A stretch of DNA of 7,767 nt. It comes from Labilithrix luteola. Its GTDB lineage: Bacteria > Myxococcota_A > Polyangia > Polyangiales > Polyangiaceae. The DNA is taken from NCBI GenBank assembly GCA_026225435.1, contig JAMFST010000431.1, forward strand, positions 1 to 7,767. Direction: 5' to 3'. Position 1 is the stretch's first letter. Each line of letters starts with the position of its first letter. Made by a program: the position numbers and the translations under genes. Below, one piece after another: positions 6,493-7,767 of this stretch. The notes under the pieces were generated by a model. The model was not told where the DNA came from. It saw nothing but the letters and a program-made list of their open reading frames with translations, and did not search any database.

Positions 6493-6506
6493 CGGAGGTT
6501 CCTCCG
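6493..6506. other. Short inverted repeat after the GH5 gene
   Basis: CGGAGG (6493-6498) and CCTCCG (6501-6506) are reverse complements around TT. It lies 7 bp after the GH5 stop and about 30 bp before the TPR gene. The 2-nt centre makes it better as a protein-binding palindrome than as a hairpin; there is no T-run for termination. Confidence 0.3.
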
Positions 6507-6521
6507 CAGGGGGCGTTGGCC

Positions 6522-6527
6522 TACCTT
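6522..6527 (+). promoter_or_regulatory. Candidate -10 element of the TPR lipoprotein gene
   Basis: TACCTT (6522-6527) lies 8 bases before the ATG at 6536, close to the spacing in the two TGCTAT promoters of this window. There is no TG extension, no clear -35, and no Shine-Dalgarno site at a useful distance. This spacing favours 6536 over 6530 as the start codon. The evidence is weak. Confidence 0.3.
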
Positions 6528-6535
6528 CGATGGCG

Positions 6536-7609
6536 ATGCGTCTCCGCTCGATCTTCGCCGCCCTCGCGTCCGTCTCGCTGCTCGTGTCCGCCTGTGGCGG
6601 CGAGGAGCCGCCGGCCAACGCCCCGCCGAAGCTGCCGCCGTCGATGAGCGATCACCCGGACGAGACGACGGCGGCAGGCGCGACGGCGACTCCGCCTCCC
6701 GCCCCCGCGGCTACCGGCGCGGCCGGGGCGCTCTCGCACCCGCCGAGCGCCGACGTGCAACGCGGGATCCGGGCGCTCGACGCCGGAGACCTGGCCGGAG
6801 CCAAGAGCGCCTTCGCCGCCGCCGAGACGAAGGATGCGAACGACGCCGACGCGGCCTACTTCTCCGGCGTCGTGGCCGATCGCGGGCACGACTCGAAGGC
6901 CGCCGAGGCGCACTTCCGCCGCGCGCTCACGCTCTCGCCCGGGCACGCCGCGGCCACCGCCGATCTGTCGGCCATCGAGACCGAGGACGGGCGCAACGAG
7001 GACGCCGCGGCCTTGTGCCGCGTGGCCATCGCCAAGCACCCCGAGGACTCGGTGCTGCACCTGAACCTCGCGGTGGCGCTCGCCAAGAAGGGGGACGCGG
7101 GCGCGGCGACGAGCGAGTTCGAGGCGGCCATCAAGGGGGACGGGCAGCAGCCGATGTACTTTCTTACCTACGGCCACTGGCTGATGACCTGGAAGAAGCC
7201 GGAGGATGCCCGGACCAAGCTGCAGGCGGCGCACAAGCTGGCCGCCGGCGACGTGGGGATGCTCGCGGGCGTGGCGCACGAGATGCTCCAGCTGCAAGAT
7301 TTCTCGTCGTGTGTGACCACGCTCGACGAGGCGATCACGCTGCAGGACGCGGGCGAGCTGCGGATGGAGCGCGCGTTCTGCAAGGCGGGCGCGAAGGACG
7401 ACGCGGGCGCGCGGGCGGATCTCGAGGCGGCGGTGAAGAACGATCCCAGCTTCGCCCCGGCGCACTTCCTCCTGGCGACGCACCTGGCGAAGGCCGGCGA
7501 GAGCGCGCGCGCCATCGCCGAGTACCAGACCTACGTGAAGCTCGCGCCGGACACGCCGAACGCCAAGGTCGCCAAGGAGCGCATGAAGCTGCTCCAGAAG
7601 AAGCACTGA
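6536..7609 (+). CDS. TPR-repeat lipoprotein
   Basis: The protein has 357 residues. It starts with a lipoprotein signal peptide, MRLRSIFAALASVSLLVSAC, with lipobox LVSAC and lipidated C20. An ATG six bases upstream (6530) would only add Met-Ala and is equally possible. A Pro/Ala/Thr-rich linker runs to about residue 70. The rest is helical repeats of tetratricopeptide type, roughly seven, recognisable by spacing such as G-x-x-x-A-x-x-A-F/L and AY/HF-x-x-G/A: for example AGAKSAFAAAETKDAN, KAAEAHFRRALTLSP, GAATSEFEAAIK, DARTKLQAAHKLAAGD, GARADLEAAVKNDPSF and RAIAEYQTYVKLAPD. TPR lipoproteins act as protein-binding scaffolds in the envelope, for instance in secretion, pilus assembly or motility. 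Nothing here names a partner. The gene follows the GH5 gene after 49 bp and ends 7 bp from the convergent truB-like gene. Confidence 0.9.
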   Translation: MRLRSIFAALASVSLLVSACGGEEPPANAPPKLPPSMSDHPDETTAAGATATPPPAPAATGAAGALSHPPSADVQRGIRALDAGDLAGAKSAFAAAETKDANDADAAYFSGVVADRGHDSKAAEAHFRRALTLSPGHAAATADLSAIETEDGRNEDAAALCRVAIAKHPEDSVLHLNLAVALAKKGDAGAATSEFEAAIKGDGQQPMYFLTYGHWLMTWKKPEDARTKLQAAHKLAAGDVGMLAGVAHEMLQLQDFSSCVTTLDEAITLQDAGELRMERAFCKAGAKDDAGARADLEAAVKNDPSFAPAHFLLATHLAKAGESARAIAEYQTYVKLAPDTPNAKVAKERMKLLQKKH

Positions 7610-7620
7610 TCGCGGATCAG
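7606..7620. terminator. Perfect small palindrome overlapping two convergent stop codons
   Basis: CTGATC (7606-7611) and GATCAG (7615-7620) are exact reverse complements with a GCG loop. The left arm contains the TGA stop of the TPR gene, and the right arm contains the TGA (as TCA) of the convergent gene. A six-pair stem with no T-run is weak for intrinsic termination, but its place in a 7-bp convergent gap suggests a shared bidirectional end. Confidence 0.3.
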
Positions 7621-7767
7621 AGACGGCGAGGAAAACCGCGGGTCACGCGCGCGGTGCCCACGGGGTCGATCTCCGCGATCGCCAGGAGCGCGCCGTCGGC
7701 GGCGAGCAGCGCGTGCAAGCCCTCGCGCGGGGCATCGGTGGTTCGTTCGATCTCCGCCGACGGGATC
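7617..7767 (-). CDS. truB: C-terminal 49 residues of a TruB-like tRNA pseudouridine-55 synthase (5' part missing)
   Basis: Reading the - strand from the window edge gives an open frame of 49 residues ending in TGA (complement at 7617-7619). It includes DAPREGLHALLAADGALLAI, then AEIDPVGTARVTRG and the end FPRRL. The pattern of a short beta-rich tail with DGALLAIAE followed by a Arg-Val-x-Arg segment matches the PUA-like C-terminal domain of bacterial TruB, which modifies U55 of tRNAs. The catalytic domain lies outside the window, so this rests on a weakly conserved tail and could be another protein with a similar end. That it is coding is supported by its composition and by the tidy convergent junction with the TPR gene. 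Confidence 0.5.
   Translation of the reverse strand, partial: IPSAEIERTTDAPREGLHALLAADGALLAIAEIDPVGTARVTRGFPRRL

Noticed and set aside
4813..6618. Long open frame on the - strand (about 600 codons) opposite the GH5 gene
   Set aside because: Its composition is that of a mirror frame (Arg/Val/Ala/Gly runs), and the + strand holds a complete GH5 enzyme with all expected catalytic residues.

Overview
This is a GC-rich (roughly 70%) stretch of bacterial chromosome with five genes on the + strand and the tail of one gene on the - strand. Lipoprotein-type signal peptides, an eight-cysteine repeat module containing DxDCGG motifs, proline/alanine-rich linkers and the general style of the proteins suggest a myxobacterium, most likely of the Polyangia (Sorangium-like) branch of Myxococcota. 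That placement is inference from protein style, not from a marker gene.

Layout. 1-2471 is glnD, the bifunctional PII uridylyltransferase/uridylyl-removing enzyme of nitrogen signalling, with its 5' end outside the window. 2559-3896 encodes a lipoprotein with two cysteine-rich repeats and a C-terminal SUMF1/FGE-like domain. 3954-4802 encodes an exported membrane protein with an HETGH zinc-protease-type motif and no family I can name. 4909-6486 encodes a lipoprotein glycoside hydrolase of family 5 behind a duplicated beta-sandwich-type domain. 6536-7609 encodes a TPR lipoprotein. 7617-7767 (- strand) is the 3' end of a gene that looks like truB (tRNA pseudouridine-55 synthase), convergent with the TPR gene.

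The genes do not form an obvious pathway. glnD and the truB-like gene are housekeeping. The four genes between them all encode exported proteins (three lipoproteins and one membrane protein) and look like lineage-specific accessory genes. Gaps of 53-106 bp and separate promoter-like elements suggest several short transcription units rather than one operon.

Points most worth a second look: (1) a perfect 10-bp inverted repeat inside glnD, in a stretch of rare codons that reads through in frame and looks like a small palindromic element inserted into a coding gene; (2) the same hexamer, TGCTAT, exactly 10 nt before the ATG of two lipoprotein genes that lack a Shine-Dalgarno site, which would make their mRNAs leaderless; (3) the unassigned HETGH membrane protein; (4) the Cys-rich/SUMF1 lipoprotein, which lacks one of the two catalytic cysteines of true formylglycine-generating enzymes. 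I saw no tRNA, rRNA, CRISPR array, transposase or attachment site. No gap between genes exceeds about 110 bp.
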